Below are positions 10,956 to 22,034 of a DNA stretch of 64,000 bases, in pieces. The DNA is taken from contig CALDZK010000001.1 of the NCBI GenBank assembly GCA_937944145.1, forward strand, positions 124,001 to 188,000. The letters run 5' to 3'. The notes below the pieces were generated by a model that had not been told where the DNA came from, did not search any database, and worked only from the letters and a program-made list of their open reading frames with translations. Origin of the DNA: an uncultured Candidatus Altimarinota bacterium. Lineage in GTDB: Bacteria > Patescibacteriota > Gracilibacteria > BD1-5 > UBA6164. Numbering within the stretch: position 1 is the first letter of the stretch; every line of letters begins with the position of its first letter. A program made the position numbers and the translations under genes.

Positions 10956-10976
10956 TTATTATTTCAAAAGAAGAGT

Positions 10977-11276
10977 TTATTTATGTTTTTCTACGAGTCC
11001 TGTAAGAGTCTCGAGATCTTGTACTCCTGTCATCTGTTCTACTGCTTGTCCGTCTTTGAACAGTACAAGAGTAGGAATACTCATAACTCTAAATTGTCCT
11101 GAGAGTTCTGGTTGATTATCTACATTTACCTTTCCTACCTTCACCCCTGTTTTTTCCTCGAATTCTGCAAGTATTGGCATAGCTGCTTGACAAGGACCAC
11201 ACCATTCGGCCCAAAAATCTACAAGTACTAAACCAGTAGAAGTTTCTCCTTGGAAGTTTTCATTATTTAGTTCCAT
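10977..11276 (-). CDS. trxA: Thioredoxin
   Basis: 99 residues, a classical cytoplasmic thioredoxin: VLVDFWAEWCGPC with redox cysteines 26 and 29, the cis-proline MSIPTLVLF, and a Gly-rich C-terminal strand. Reduces disulfides in ribonucleotide reductase, peroxiredoxins and methionine sulfoxide reductases. Uses UGG for both tryptophans of the active site, direct evidence that Trp is not assigned to UGA here. Confidence 0.96.
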   Translation of the reverse strand: MELNNENFQGETSTGLVLVDFWAEWCGPCQAAMPILAEFEEKTGVKVGKVNVDNQPELSGQFRVMSIPTLVLFKDGQAVEQMTGVQDLETLTGLVEKHK

Positions 11277-11313
11277 AATTCTATATTAACAAAAATTAAA
11301 TTATTACTCTTGC

Positions 11314-11342
11314 ATTATAGGAACACACCTTAAAAAATCCAA
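11314..11342 (-). promoter_or_regulatory. Predicted trxA promoter
   Basis: On the minus strand TTGGAT (11342-11337), 17-base spacer, TATAAT (11319-11314). The leader to the trxA ATG is about 35 bases. Confidence 0.65.
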
Positions 11343-11518
11343 AAGAAATATAGAGTTTTTTATTCTACAAAGATGGTATATTTTGTTATAATTGCGTCAA
11401 TTAGTTTTACATTTTAAGTTCGACCTAACAGATAAAGAAAAAAGCTTATATTAGACGAACACAAAAGCAGCACCAATACTAGTAAAAGTAAAGGTGCTAA
11501 GTATGTTTCTTGTATTAA

Positions 11519-11594
11519 TGGTGAGTCATCCGGGGCTCGAACCCAGGACCTTCTCCTTAAAAGGGAGCTGCTCTACCAACTGAGCTAATGACTC
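11519..11594 (-). tRNA. tRNA-Lys (anticodon UUU), CCA encoded
   Basis: 76 bases folding as a standard cloverleaf: acceptor GAGTCAT/ATGACTC, D arm GCTC/GAGC, anticodon loop CTTTTAA, T arm with GGTTCGAGCC, and encoded CCA. The 11343-11518 stretch downstream holds a weak hairpin (AGCACC/GGTGCT) but no recognisable gene. Confidence 0.95.
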
Positions 11595-11621
11595 ATAACT
11601 TTTTTTTTAAAAAGCTTCGAT

Positions 11622-11649
11622 ATTGTATAAAAAAAACATGCCTTGGCAA
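11622..11649 (-). promoter_or_regulatory. Predicted promoter of tRNA-Lys
   Basis: Minus strand TTGCCA (11649-11644), 16-base spacer, TACAAT (11627-11622), about 27 bases before the tRNA 5' end. Confidence 0.6.
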
Positions 11650-11673
11650 ATCTTTTTTTATAGCAAGTAAAAC

Positions 11674-12549
11674 CTAAAGTATTTTCCTAACGGGAGTCAA
11701 AACTCATGACTCATACTTCACTATATATTGTATCTTATTTTCAAAGAAAAGGAAAATATCTCTCCCAACTGGAAAATCAAACTCCCCAGCTACTCTCTGT
11801 CCATTCTCCAGTCTCCATAATACCTCTGAATCCTGTAGTGGAAAAAACATATCTACTGAAAATAGAGAGCGTTCATCTAAATAGTTTTCTGTCGATATAT
11901 CGGCAAGTTGTATAGCCTGAGATATACATGCATACTCCCCTATCTTTGTTCTTCTCAGAGCAGATATATACCCTCCTGTCCCGAGGATATCTCATAGATC
12001 CTTTGCAATAGATCGTATATAGGTACCAGCACTGACAGACACTCTGAGCTGCAGTCTCGGATAACAAAAACCCAGTATCTCTATCTCTGAAATAGTTACA
12101 GGTCGAGTCTTCATTTCTGGAGTTTTTCCTGCACGCACGAGATCTACTGCTTTTTTTCAGTTGATTTTGAGAGCCGAGTATGCTGGAGGAGTCTGCTCTA
12201 TCTCTCAGAGAAAATGCTTCTCAAGTACCGGCTCTATATACTCTCTTGTCAGTTCGTTCTTGTATTTTTCCTGCTTGGAGTCAGATATATACTCGATCGG
12301 TGTATCGATGTCAAAAGAATCAGAAACTCCATTCAAGAGAATCTCGCAAGTATACTCCTTGGTATCTTTTTCAAAATATGGAATAAGTTTTGTGTATTTT
12401 CCTGTTGCAACTAAGAGGCACCCAGTCGCAAGTGGATCGAGTGTTCCAGTATGACCCATCTTTTTTTCACAGAGGGTTTTTCTCATCTCTCGAAGCGCTC
12501 AAAAGCTCGTTATACCAGAGGGTTTATCGATGAGATATAATGCGTCCAT
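11674..12549 (-). CDS. truB: tRNA pseudouridine-55 synthase
   Basis: 291 residues. Isomerises U55 in the T loop of tRNAs. The N-terminus MDALYLIDKPSGITSFG and the catalytic block GHTGTLDPLATG (Asp38 nucleophile) are conserved, as are SAGTYIRSIAKDLG and a C-terminal PUA-like segment. Begins 7 bases after the lepB stop, so lepB-truB form an operon. Confidence 0.95.
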
Positions 12550-12556
12550 ACAAGAA

Positions 12557-13267
12557 CTAGTTTGAATAATTATGTGTTCCAGGGGAACTGAAAAAACGAG
12601 GAACAGTCGAGAGAGGAACACCATCCTCAGTCACACTCGGATGCGCAAAAGAGAATTCTTTTATATTAAAATACCCTAGATCAACGAGTACTCTCCCCGT
12701 TACCATAGTCATATCTATATAGTTTTCTCGGATAGAACACGTCGAAAAACAGGTTCTGCTATCTGTCGATGCTTGCCTATTGTCCCCAATAACAAAATAC
12801 TTCCCTTCAGGGATATCGTATATATACTCTCACTGATCGTTTCTGACATAGGTTTTACCCCAGTTTGCTTCACTGAGATAGGGAGCTTCATCGAGCTCTA
12901 TGAAATCTTCTGAGTTTTCTTCTCTGAGAAATACTTTTCCTCCTTGGATTTTCAGAGTTTCGCCTGGGAGTCCGATAACTCTTTTTATAAAGTATTTTCT
13001 ATCCTTACTCACTCATGGTTTAAAAACCACAACATCTCATCTTTTGGGTTCACGAAACCTACCAAGTACTGGAAGGTCTTGATAAGAAAACCTATCTACT
13101 ATGATAAATTCCTTATCATAATAAGACTCATACATCGATTGACCATTTATCTGAAATGGCATAACAAAAAAAGTACGAACCACCATTACAACAGCTACAA
13201 TGATAATAAGGTCTTTAAGAAAGTCTCTTGCTTCTGTGAAAAAGCTCTTAGAAGGAGTATCTGACAT
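12557..13267 (-). CDS. lepB: Signal peptidase I
   Basis: 236 residues. Membrane-bound serine protease that removes signal peptides at the outer face of the membrane. One N-terminal membrane segment (about 18-36), catalytic Ser44 in INGQSM, general-base Lys95 in FIKRVIGLPGE, the KRGDVVVF box with Gly from UGA, and the VIGDNRQASTDSR box. Serves the many secreted proteins in this window. Confidence 0.95.
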
Positions 13268-13340
13268 GAATTTTTTCGCACAATAATATTATGCTAGTAT
13301 TATAAAGGAGAAGAATAAAAACACAAAATATTAAAAAAAT

Positions 13341-13374
13341 AAAACTCTTTTAGAATATATTCTAAAAGAGTTTT
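13341..13374. terminator. Terminator, 17-bp perfect palindrome
   Basis: Bases 13341-13357 are the exact reverse complement of 13358-13374, followed on the minus strand by a T-rich tract; ends the transcript of the giant surface gene. Confidence 0.85.
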
Positions 13375-13381
13375 ATTTTTA

Positions 13382-16300
13382 CTAATCTCATGTTTTGAGC
13401 CAGTCAGGGACTTTCATCCCATCATCCCAGAGTTCGTTGTTAGATTTTTTATTTGTAGCAGCTTCGTCTTTTGTATCAGGGGTTTGTTTTGTTTTTGTAG
13501 GAACAGGTTCCTTAGGTTTTGTGGTTTTTTTCTCAGTTGCTTTTTTGTCTTTTGAAACTGGAGCTTTCTTTTTTTGAACTCTTTTTGGTTTTGGGCTCTT
13601 TGGAGTTTCAGTTACACTCTCGCTCATATCTTCTTGAGCTTTTGTTTTTACAGGAGATTTTTTCTCTGCTTCTTGTTCTGGTTGTTTTTCTTCTACAGTA
13701 TCTGATGACTCAGGACTATCCTCTACTACCTCGGATGTATCCTCATCGAAACTCCCAGCTAACCAGTCAGGGATACTCTCATCAGTATTAGTTTTTACTT
13801 CACTATCTACTGCCTCTGGAGTATCTGAGGACTGTTTTGTATCAGTACCCGCAGACAGATCCTGCTTGAGCCAGTCTGGTACCTCATCATCAGCGATTTC
13901 TGTTTCTTCCTCTATATCTGGAGTTTTTGTATTTTCTAGATCTGGAGTTGGAGCTGGATCTACTTGATCATCTACTTTCTCTTGTACTGGTATAGCGGGT
14001 GTCTCCTCTATTGGTTCTGGGATATCCTGAGATGACTCTGGAGTATCTGTTGGCTCTATGTTTCCAGAGAGCCAATCTGGAACAGAAGTATCTTCTTCGG
14101 TTGGTACTTCTATAGTATTTTCTGTAGTTTCAGAGAGAGGATCAGGGATAGGATCTAGTTCTTGTTTTGGATTTTCTAGAGGATCTGTTTGCGTAGATGC
14201 TTTTGGAGTAGGAGTATCTGACAAAGGGTCAGCAGCTGGTGTCTCCTCGAGTATATCAAGCGCATTATCAGAGAGAGCTACCCCTGATGTTTTTGGAGTT
14301 TTTGATTCTTTTTTGAGAGCTGTTTTATTGATAATAAAATCCTGAAACCCTTGTGTTTCGTCTTTATTTGTCAGTTTATAGTAGAGGAAATACAAAGCAA
14401 TTATCCCAATACATAGGAGAAAAAATAATCCAAGGTAGTACAATACTTTTATCAAGATATCAATAATACCTCAACCAGAACTTGGTTCTGGTGCTGTGGC
14501 GATAACTTCATTGCGTTCTTCCTCAGGAATATTTGCAACATCACCATATACGAGAGAAGAAAGTATCTCTTTAAAATCGAGCTTTTGGGCATTTGTCATC
14601 GTGTCTGTATCAGCTATAGAAGAGAGTATACTACTTCCAAGTATTTTATTGGCTTCTATATCATTGCTATCTCTGATACTATCGAGTCTGGAGATAAGCA
14701 TCTCCTGACAGCTTGCAAACTCTCACTCTACAGGACAATCTATAGTCTCAGGTATGAGGTTTCTCAGAGCATTATAAGCTACATTTTTTGCAGACGAATC
14801 CTCTTGTCATTCTACGAGTAGTGACTCTAAAACGGTGATGATCTCATCTGTGTTTTCTATATCCTGATCAAAGAGATAGGTCTCAAACTCTATAATAACT
14901 CTTGTTTTTTCTGTATCATCTGACCACCCTTCTTGCATTCTCTTTATGAAATTCATAGCCTCAAGTCTCTGTATCTGTGGAAGTTCACTGAGAAGTTCTT
15001 TGAGCTCTGCGATTTTTTGTTTTTCTGACTGTGTGACATTGAGGAATTCTATAGAGTCTAGATCTATATCTTGTTCCTCTATATATGATTTCGTGATAAC
15101 TATATCCTGAGATTCGATCACTGCGTCATTTGCTCCGAGAAGAAAAACACGAATTGACTGTGTTCTGAGACTATCAAGAGGAACTTCTATCACATCTCCT
15201 GAAGTAAAACTCGATGTTCCCTGATTGTCTCTGTCATCATCACTTGCTCCACTAAGATCACTATCTACTTCTATATTGTAATCAATAGCATATCCTTCTA
15301 TATCTCCTTTACTCGCTCAGAGGTAGAGATAGAGTTTTTGAGTTTCTTGCTCGAGAATGATATTTCCTTCTGCGTTTAGAGTTGGAGCACTAAATATATT
15401 GAGTCCATCAGAACGAGCTAGTAGAACATTTTTTACATTTTTAACTACCTTTTTCTTTACCTGTTTTACGTTTGTTCCCTCAGAAACTTTGAGTATTACT
15501 TCGTGAGAAGATGCTTTGTCTGTATACTCATGTACAAATGTGCTTCCTGACTTCTTTGTTCCATCACCGAGATCCCAATCACGGGTATCAAGCTCTCCAT
15601 TACTCGTATCAAAAAATACAAAAGTATTCCCAATAGAAATATAATCAAAGTCTGGAAGTATCTTATTAGATACATTGACCGTGACAGTTTTAGTACTACT
15701 GATTCCTTTATGTTTTACTTTTACTTTTGCGTGAAATTCTCCTGATTTTTTGTATTTATAACTAACACTTTGTTCACTGGTCTCTATATCATAGAACCCG
15801 TCTCCATCAAAATCCCAACTATACTTTGATTTTTTTGAGAGATCTTGCCCCAGTATATCTTTTACTTCAGTACTAAAAACTATCTCATCTCATATAGAGA
15901 GAGAAGTATCATTTACTTTGAGATCGATCAGAGGAGTATTTATATTATCTCCAGTAATTGTTGTAAAGAATTTTGATCCTGTTGCCTCCTCAGAGTTTAC
16001 ACGTGCTTCATTATTGTCTTTCATAATCACCACAAAGAAATATTGTCCGGTGATTTTTGGAAGAACAAATGTTGTATTTGGTTTTACTGATGAACGGAAA
16101 TCCTGAGGAGTAGAATCGGTATCGGTGTAATAATACCAAAGATATGATTGTATCACTCCATCTGGGTCTTTTGCTCCGAGAGCCGATACGTTTACGATAA
16201 GAGGATCTGCTTCTTCATTTTCTATTTGTACATCGAGAGTTGATACGATTGGAAGCTGATTTGAGATATCTATCATCACTTGCCTCGTACTCGTTCTCCC

Positions 16301-18373
16301 ACTCTTTTTACTCTTTACCGTGAGTTTCACAGGAAAACATCCTATCTCATCAAATTTATGATTGATGCTGGTAGAAGTCGCAAATTTTGAGTTCCCTATT
16401 TTCCAAGAATACTCAAGTCCACTCGTACTTCCATCTACATTTATAGACTCCAGAGCATCAAATCTGAGACCAGATACTCTACTAGCGAGAAACGCTCCCT
16501 GTCCACTACAGGCACCTGCATCATATTTTATGAGTTCATTACTATCACTATTTACATTGAGTACAGCCACAGGGCTGTCAGACTCTCCTACATATACTGT
16601 TTTTATAAACGTATTTCTCTTATTATCTGCATCGATCACCGTGAGTTTGACGTCAAAAGAACCACTCTCTTTATAGGTATGATTAATAGAGTCCGTACTT
16701 CATCATTCTTTTGTACCATCTCAAAAATCCCATTCATAGATCTCTGCCTGCGGTGACTCTGCTACAAATCTGATAAATGATTCTCTCTGAATCACTCTCG
16801 GAAACGCAAACATCTCTACCGAGAGAATAGAATTTATTCTGACTTTTCATTTTTTTATAGCAGGTATTCCATCTGGATCACGGACCTCTAGAGTCACGTC
16901 ATGGTTTCCGATACTATCAAATACATAGTACCCAACTGATCCTGAAGTATTCGCGTCTTCCAGATTTACCCTCTCTCCATCTATATACCAAGTATAACTG
17001 AGTTTTCCATCATCAGAAAAATCTGGATCAAAACTACGAGAAGCGTCAAGCAGTACTCTATTTGGTTTATTTGGAAGTGGTACTGTCGAGCTAAAATCTG
17101 CAACGGGAGGTTTTGAGTTGATATATACGATACGTGTATCTATATCTGTTTCTCCTGATGGTTCTGTGATTCTCAGACGCGTATTAAATCTTCATTTGTC
17201 AGTAAACACATAAGTAAAAAGTTTATCATTTTTTCTGTGAATCACCTCGTCATTATCTATATCAATGATCTCCCACGCATAACTCAGTCTGTCAGCATCT
17301 CATCCAGTCTGAGCAGAAAATGTAAACGTATCTCCGATAAATCATTGATCTGTCACACTATGGATAGTCGCGACTGGATCATGTACCGAGATATCAAATC
17401 CTACTTCTATTGTTTTTCATTCATTTGTTTTGAGTCTGAGAAATGCTATATAGTCTCATTCTCTTGCATATTTTACTCTCTCTACTCTTGGACCTCCATT
17501 ATAACGTCTGGTGATTCCATTTCAAAAATCCCATTCTGTCGATGTAAACCTTGCTCCTCCAGTAGGAGTAGAACTCGTTGCATCAAACAAGAGTCCATAT
17601 CCTGCTTCGTTTGGAGTAAACTTGAGTACACCATTATCAGTGACCTGTTGTCCATTTACCTTTACTATGAGCGAAGCTATTTTTTCTTCTACGATGATAT
17701 CAGCTCTACTACGAAACGGGAGTACATCTATATTTCCCAGTTCATTTCTATGATTTGATACTACGTCGAGAAATACAGAGTAATTCCCTTCTTCTCTAAA
17801 AGTATAGTTGAGAGATATACCTCTCCCGATAACCACTCTCTCACCACCGACATCAAACCACCAAGTATAATTATGAGAAGGTATCACAGCTCCAGTTGGA
17901 TCCGTGATATCTGCTCTGAGAGTAGCATTGAGTGGAGCATTTCCGACTTTAGGATTTACCTCAATGCCCCCTTTGAGGAAATCGATATCTGCATTATCAA
18001 GATAGTCTGAGATTGCTTGAATCACCTCAGTATAGTTCGAATCATTTGTTGGATATTTTACTCATCTCTGGAGTGCTGTTAAGAGTTTCTTGAGAAGATT
18101 TTTATTCTCGAGATTATCAGGAAGATACTTGTATCCTCTATCAGCTAAAAGCCCTATTTCCTCGAGTGTTTTCTTCTTGAGTTCCCCATCTATCTCCCAT
18201 CCATCTCTCAGAAGAAAGAACTGCTCCGTGATCCTATACCTGTACTCGTTAAAAGTCCCGAGATCCACACTCCTAAGTGTAGTGTATGACGACTCGGTGG
18301 CAGCTGTAGAATACACGTAAAGTGGAGTACATAGAGACACAAAGAGCGTAAACACAAGTAGTAATTTTTTCAT
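13382..18373 (-). CDS. Giant membrane-anchored surface protein with PKD-like domains and PDWL-repeat tail
   Basis: 1,663 residues in one frame, broken only by UGA codons. Signal peptide at 1-22, then a helical N-terminal part and several beta-sandwich PKD-like repeats, recognised by SYxWxxG and WDFGDG-type patterns (YSWDFDGDG, RDWDLGDGTK, YEWDFGDGTK, YTWYIDGE) and by repeated FxxxGxxxVxLxV strands. One membrane segment near residues 1309-1330 (LYYLGLFFLLCIGIIALYFL) separates a cytoplasmic tail of about 330 residues rich in Pro, Thr, Glu and Asp. The tail holds four copies of a V/I-PDWL-S/K/A motif, near 14075, 13868, 13760 and 13395. PKD domains mediate protein or glycan contacts outside the cell; the tail repeats look like docking peptides. 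Function unknown. Confidence 0.85.
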
Positions 18374-18514
18374 AACGTTATAACAAAAAATACATATTCA
18401 AGTATAAGCGTATCATAAAAATCATAGCCGAGCAAAGAGTCAAGAGTCGAAAAGTATGATTATATATTGACTTTATTTATTTTTATATTTCAAATACTGA
18501 TATCCAACAAAATA

Positions 18515-18542
18515 TTGACTCCGTATATATCATGTATATACT
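18515..18542 (+). promoter_or_regulatory. Predicted ssb promoter
   Basis: TTGACT, 16-base spacer, TATACT, 64 bases before the ssb ATG. A second TTGACT occurs further upstream without a good -10. The rest of 18374-18606 is AT-rich without a gene. Confidence 0.6.
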
Positions 18543-18606
18543 GAGACTTGTATCGTTTACACAATATGAGACAAACATACATTTTTATTAGCTTATTACA
18601 TACATT

Positions 18607-19056
18607 ATGGACCTAAACAAAGTACAGATCATCGGGAGAATCACTCAGGATATAGAGATGAGACAAACTCCAAACGGACAAAACGTGACTACTCTCTCTA
18701 TAGCAACCAACAGAAACTGGACTGATGGAGCTGGGATGAGACAAGAGCAAGCCGAGTTTCACAACGTTGTCCTCTGGGCAAAACTGGCAGAGATAGCAAA
18801 CCAGTACCTCCAAAAAGGAAAAAAAGTATATATAGAAGGAAGACTCCAAACCCGTAACTGGGAAGCGCAAGATGGATCAAAGAGATATAAAACTGAAATA
18901 GTCGGAGAAAACATGATCATGCTCGATGGGCCTGGAGGGAACTCCTGAGACATGCCAGCAGCCAGATCAGACACTCCTGCAAATCAGAGTGCTCCCGTAA
19001 AGAAATCATCTCCTAAAAAAGAAGAAGAGATTTCAGTGGAGGATTTACCATTTTAA
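18607..19056 (+). CDS. ssb: Single-stranded DNA-binding protein
   Basis: 149 residues. OB fold at 1-105 (MDLNKVQIIGRITQD, EFHNVVLWAKLAEIA, KVYIEGRLQTRNWE), a short Gly/Ser/Pro linker and the acidic tip DLPF that recruits replication and repair proteins. Ends at TAA 19054-19056. Confidence 0.97.
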
Positions 19057-19069
19057 GAAGAAATTATCA

Positions 19070-19099
19070 AAAAGACCTACAGTAATTGTAGGTCTTTTT
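19070..19099. terminator. ssb terminator
   Basis: Stem AAAAGACCTACA/TGTAGGTCTTTT with a five-base loop and flanking A/T runs. Confidence 0.85.
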
Positions 19100-19232
19100 A
19101 TAATATTAGTTCCTACAGATCTTTATATATTAGAACCTTTCTTATTTTTGACTCAAGTTTAAATCAGAACTTCTTATGAAACTCAATACTTGATACACTT
19201 AGTTGAGATATATTACTTGTATTACATCACAA

Positions 19233-20282
19233 TTAATAATTATCTAACACATACCCCTCTCCTCCAGCCATAAAAAATACCTGCTCATCTCTGATAAATA
19301 TCTCAGTGATATCGAGGTTTGTACTATACAGGATATATCTCTCCTGAGTATCTGGATCATAGGAAATAATGAGATTCCCAGAGTTCTCTTCTAGATTGTA
19401 GTTACGTTTCTTTTGCTCTTCGTCATCGTATATCACCCCTATATACCTTTCCCCTACAAAAACAAAGTCTCGAAACAAGTAAAAATACTCAAAGACTCAT
19501 GTCTCAAGACTATACTCAAACGCACCGATATCGCTGATAAACACAAACTCTGAGCTCGTATTTCAGGGTTTTATGTAGCGTATTTCTGGTACGAGATCGA
19601 GTTCTATCAGGGACTGAGAAACCGTATTGTAAAAATACGTATCACTCCCTACAATAAGACCAAGATAGTCACTCTCTCTCACAGGAAGTACTCTGATATC
19701 TCGAGATATCGCGTCAAAACCTCATATATATATTTCTTGTTCTCCACCCAGATAGTACACTTCTAGAGTAGAGGAAATCCTCCTGACTCATATATCATCT
19801 CCTTGATCACTCTGAATAATAAAATCAAAATTTCTCTCTCTTCTGATTTGTTGTATTCTCTCTTGTGGGGAGATACTCGGTATATCTGCTACCGTCGTCG
19901 ATCAACTGCCACTCTCAGGTTCTTCTTGTTGGGTTACTCGCTCTATCTTTTTCAGAGTCGTATCTTTCTGAAAATCTAGCTCCAAGCTCTGAGTGGTTTT
20001 TGGAGCGATACTGATACTCTGGGTAATACTCTTGTATCACTCTGATGATATCGTCATAGTATAGTCTACTGGAGATATAGGTCCTATCTGACACTCGCTC
20101 AAAGGACAAGAGTGAAACGTCGATTGTGCAACACTCTTTGCGTAGAGTTCGACAGTATAAGGAGATACGTTGGCACGCACTACAAGCGTAGAAGTATAGT
20201 GTACAAAAAAATAGAGGTAGAGAAGCACAAACATCCCTACAACTCACACAAGAATCAAAACAGACAGAAGTCTCGAAGACAT
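19233..20282 (-). CDS. Membrane-anchored PEGA-like protein
   Basis: 349 residues. One N-terminal membrane helix (about 5-28). Residues 35-110 look like a PEGA domain: VSPYTVELYA, CQIGPISPVDYTMTISSEGYKS, then a SLELDF strand. The C-terminal 200 residues are beta-rich with repeated YxLGG, YIGGFD and YFYNTV stretches that recall a beta-propeller. Signal-anchor topology puts the bulk outside the membrane. PEGA domains are found in surface proteins of CPR bacteria; the role is unknown. Divergent from folD. Confidence 0.7.
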
Positions 20283-20393
20283 AAAATAACAGTAATATAT
20301 AGTAGTATGATTTGAGTATATCAGAGCTGGAAATATTTGCAAATCAGTGGGTTTTTTATATCCTGTATCGGTAAAAATAAACCCTATACACTG

Positions 20394-21233
20394 ATGATAC
20401 TCGATGGAAAAAAAATAGCAGCAGAAATATATAGTTCTCTCAAAATACAAGTCCAAGAACTCCCTACCCCTCCAACTCTAGGAATCGTCCTGATATGAAG
20501 TGATCCTGTGAGTATGAGGTATATAGGACAAAAAGAAAAATGGGCAAAATACCTAGGTATCAACTTTGAGCTCTACAAATTTCCTATAGATATATCAGAA
20601 GAACATCTCAAACAAGAAATACAAAACCTCAACCAAAACCCCAAAGTATCAGGCTATATCATACAATTCCCTCTCCCAAAAACCATAGACCTTCATAGTA
20701 TCACCCAGGAAATCTCTCCACTCAAGGACGTAGATTGATTTCATCCTGAAAACCAGGGAAAAACTCTGATCGGAGATACCTCAGGACTGACAGCCTGTAC
20801 TCCAGCAGGAGTTATGGAACTCCTATCTACCGAAAATATCGATGTTGTCGGAAAACACGTAGTAGTTCTCTGAAAAAGTAATATAGTGGGAAAACCTCTG
20901 ACAATGCTGCTGATAAACGCAGGGGCAACCGTCACGAGCTGCAACTCAAAAACATCTAATATATCTACCTATACAAAACACGCTGACATAGTTATAAGCG
21001 CAACAGGAATAGCTGGCATCATCACAAAAGATATCATCCAAGAATCAACTATTGTCATAGATGTAGGGTTTTCTCTATATGATGGAGTTATTATGGGGGA
21101 TGCGAACTTTACAGAAATACACGAGCAAGGAAACCTCATAACTCCTGTTCCTGGTGGAGTTGGACCTATGACCGTTGCGATGCTGATGAAAAATACTATC
21201 ACAACTCATAAAAGACAGCTATGAATACTCTAA
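20394..21233 (+). CDS. folD: Methylenetetrahydrofolate dehydrogenase/cyclohydrolase
   Basis: 279 residues; interconverts 5,10-methylene-, methenyl- and 10-formyl-tetrahydrofolate. Catalytic region YIGQKEKWAKYLGI (active-site Tyr and Lys), IIQFPLP, the KDVDGFHPEN motif with Gly from UGA, TACTPAGVMELL and the C-terminal TPVPGGVGPMTVAML. The last codons overlap the next gene by 13 bases, implying translational coupling. Confidence 0.96.
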
Positions 21234-21463
21234 AAAAGGATATACTCAAATGATCTATTAGCGCATTTCTCATAATAGCTTCTTTTTTTCTCTGATCTCT
21301 TTTCACTCTAAAAAATACCTCCCTCCAATCTAAAAACACAAAAACAAATTATGTCGTAATAGAAACCAAAAAAGACACTATAGAGATAGTCTCAGTTCCA
21401 GATGGGGTGAGTATAATAGTAGACGGAGAAGAGGCAGGATCTAGGAGTATAGAACTCAGATAA
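21221..21463 (+). CDS. Small membrane protein, 80 residues
   Basis: One N-terminal membrane helix (about 10-30, with two UGA glycines), then a short soluble part ending in a PEGA-like strand pair (VPDGVSIIVDGEEAGSRSIEL). Starts inside the folD 3' end. Not recognised as a known family; it may share ancestry with the PEGA-like protein at 19233-20282. Confidence 0.65.
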
Positions 21464-21480
21464 AAACGTCTAAAAAAACT

Positions 21481-21508
21481 TTGACATCACTGTCAATATT
21501 TATAAAAT
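21481..21508 (+). promoter_or_regulatory. Predicted promoter of the tRNA cluster
   Basis: TTGACA, 16-base spacer, TAAAAT, 25 bases upstream of tRNA-Gly. Confidence 0.65.
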
Positions 21509-21533
21509 ACGCAAGCTTAATATAAATGATTTT

Positions 21534-21610
21534 GCGGGTGTAGCTCAATTGGCTAGAGCATCTGCCTTCCAAGCAGAGGGTTGTGGGTTCGAGTCCCATC
21601 ACCCGCTCCA
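21534..21610 (+). tRNA. tRNA-Gly (anticodon UCC), CCA encoded
   Basis: 77 bases; acceptor GCGGGTG/CACCCGC, anticodon stem TCTGC/GCAGA, loop CTTCCAA, discriminator U, CCA. It reads GGA/GGG and not UGA; the UGA-reading tRNA-Gly(UCA) expected in this lineage is not in the window. Confidence 0.95.
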
Positions 21611-21682
21611 TTATATCAAGCAGTGAACTTAGAATTTAGGAGCTAATTCTAATCTCTAAGTTTTTTTTATAGAAATACCCAC

Positions 21683-21759
21683 CGGGGACTGGCGCAATTG
21701 GCTAGCGCACACGCTTTGGGAGCGTGGGGTTGTGAGTTCGAGTCTCGCGTCCCCGACCA
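21683..21759 (+). tRNA. tRNA-Pro (anticodon UGG), CCA encoded
   Basis: 77 bases; acceptor CGGGGAC/GTCCCCG starting with C as usual for tRNA-Pro, anticodon loop TTTGGGA, CCA encoded. Confidence 0.94.
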
Positions 21760-21896
21760 AAATTTCTACAAATTTTGATCAAAAAACTAAGAAAGTTCAA
21801 GGAAAATAAAACTTTTTTGAAATAAGCGTATGTATATACGAGTTTGAAAAAAAGTGAAGTTTGACGAAGAAATTTGAAAGTTTTTTAGCAAAATGA

Positions 21897-21973
21897 GGGC
21901 GTATAGCTCAGTTGGTTAGAGCGCACGACTGATAATCGTGAGGTCGGAAGTTCAAATCTTCCTATGCCCACCA
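21897..21973 (+). tRNA. tRNA-Ile (anticodon GAU), CCA encoded
   Basis: 77 bases; acceptor GGGCGTA/TATGCCC, anticodon stem ACGAC region with loop CTGATAA, CCA encoded. The 137-base spacer after tRNA-Pro is AT-rich with no gene. Confidence 0.94.
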
Positions 21974-21990
21974 TTTGACAAATTTTAAAA

Positions 21991-22020
21991 AAAATATTAT
22001 TTTATATAAAATAATATTTT
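21991..22020. terminator. Terminator of the tRNA cluster
   Basis: Fourteen-bp AT-only stem 21991-22004/22007-22020 followed by a T-run. Confidence 0.7.
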
Positions 22021-22034
22021 TTTGTTTTAAAGAA

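Noticed and set aside
11343-11518. Small RNA or tmRNA gene beside tRNA-Lys
   Set aside because: There is a possible plus-strand -10 (TTATAAT near 11390) and a weak hairpin, but no tRNA-like domain, tag frame or solid terminator.
13395-14345. Ser/Val-rich plus-strand frames opposite the giant surface protein
   Set aside because: They mirror the low-complexity tail of the minus-strand gene; no start signals.
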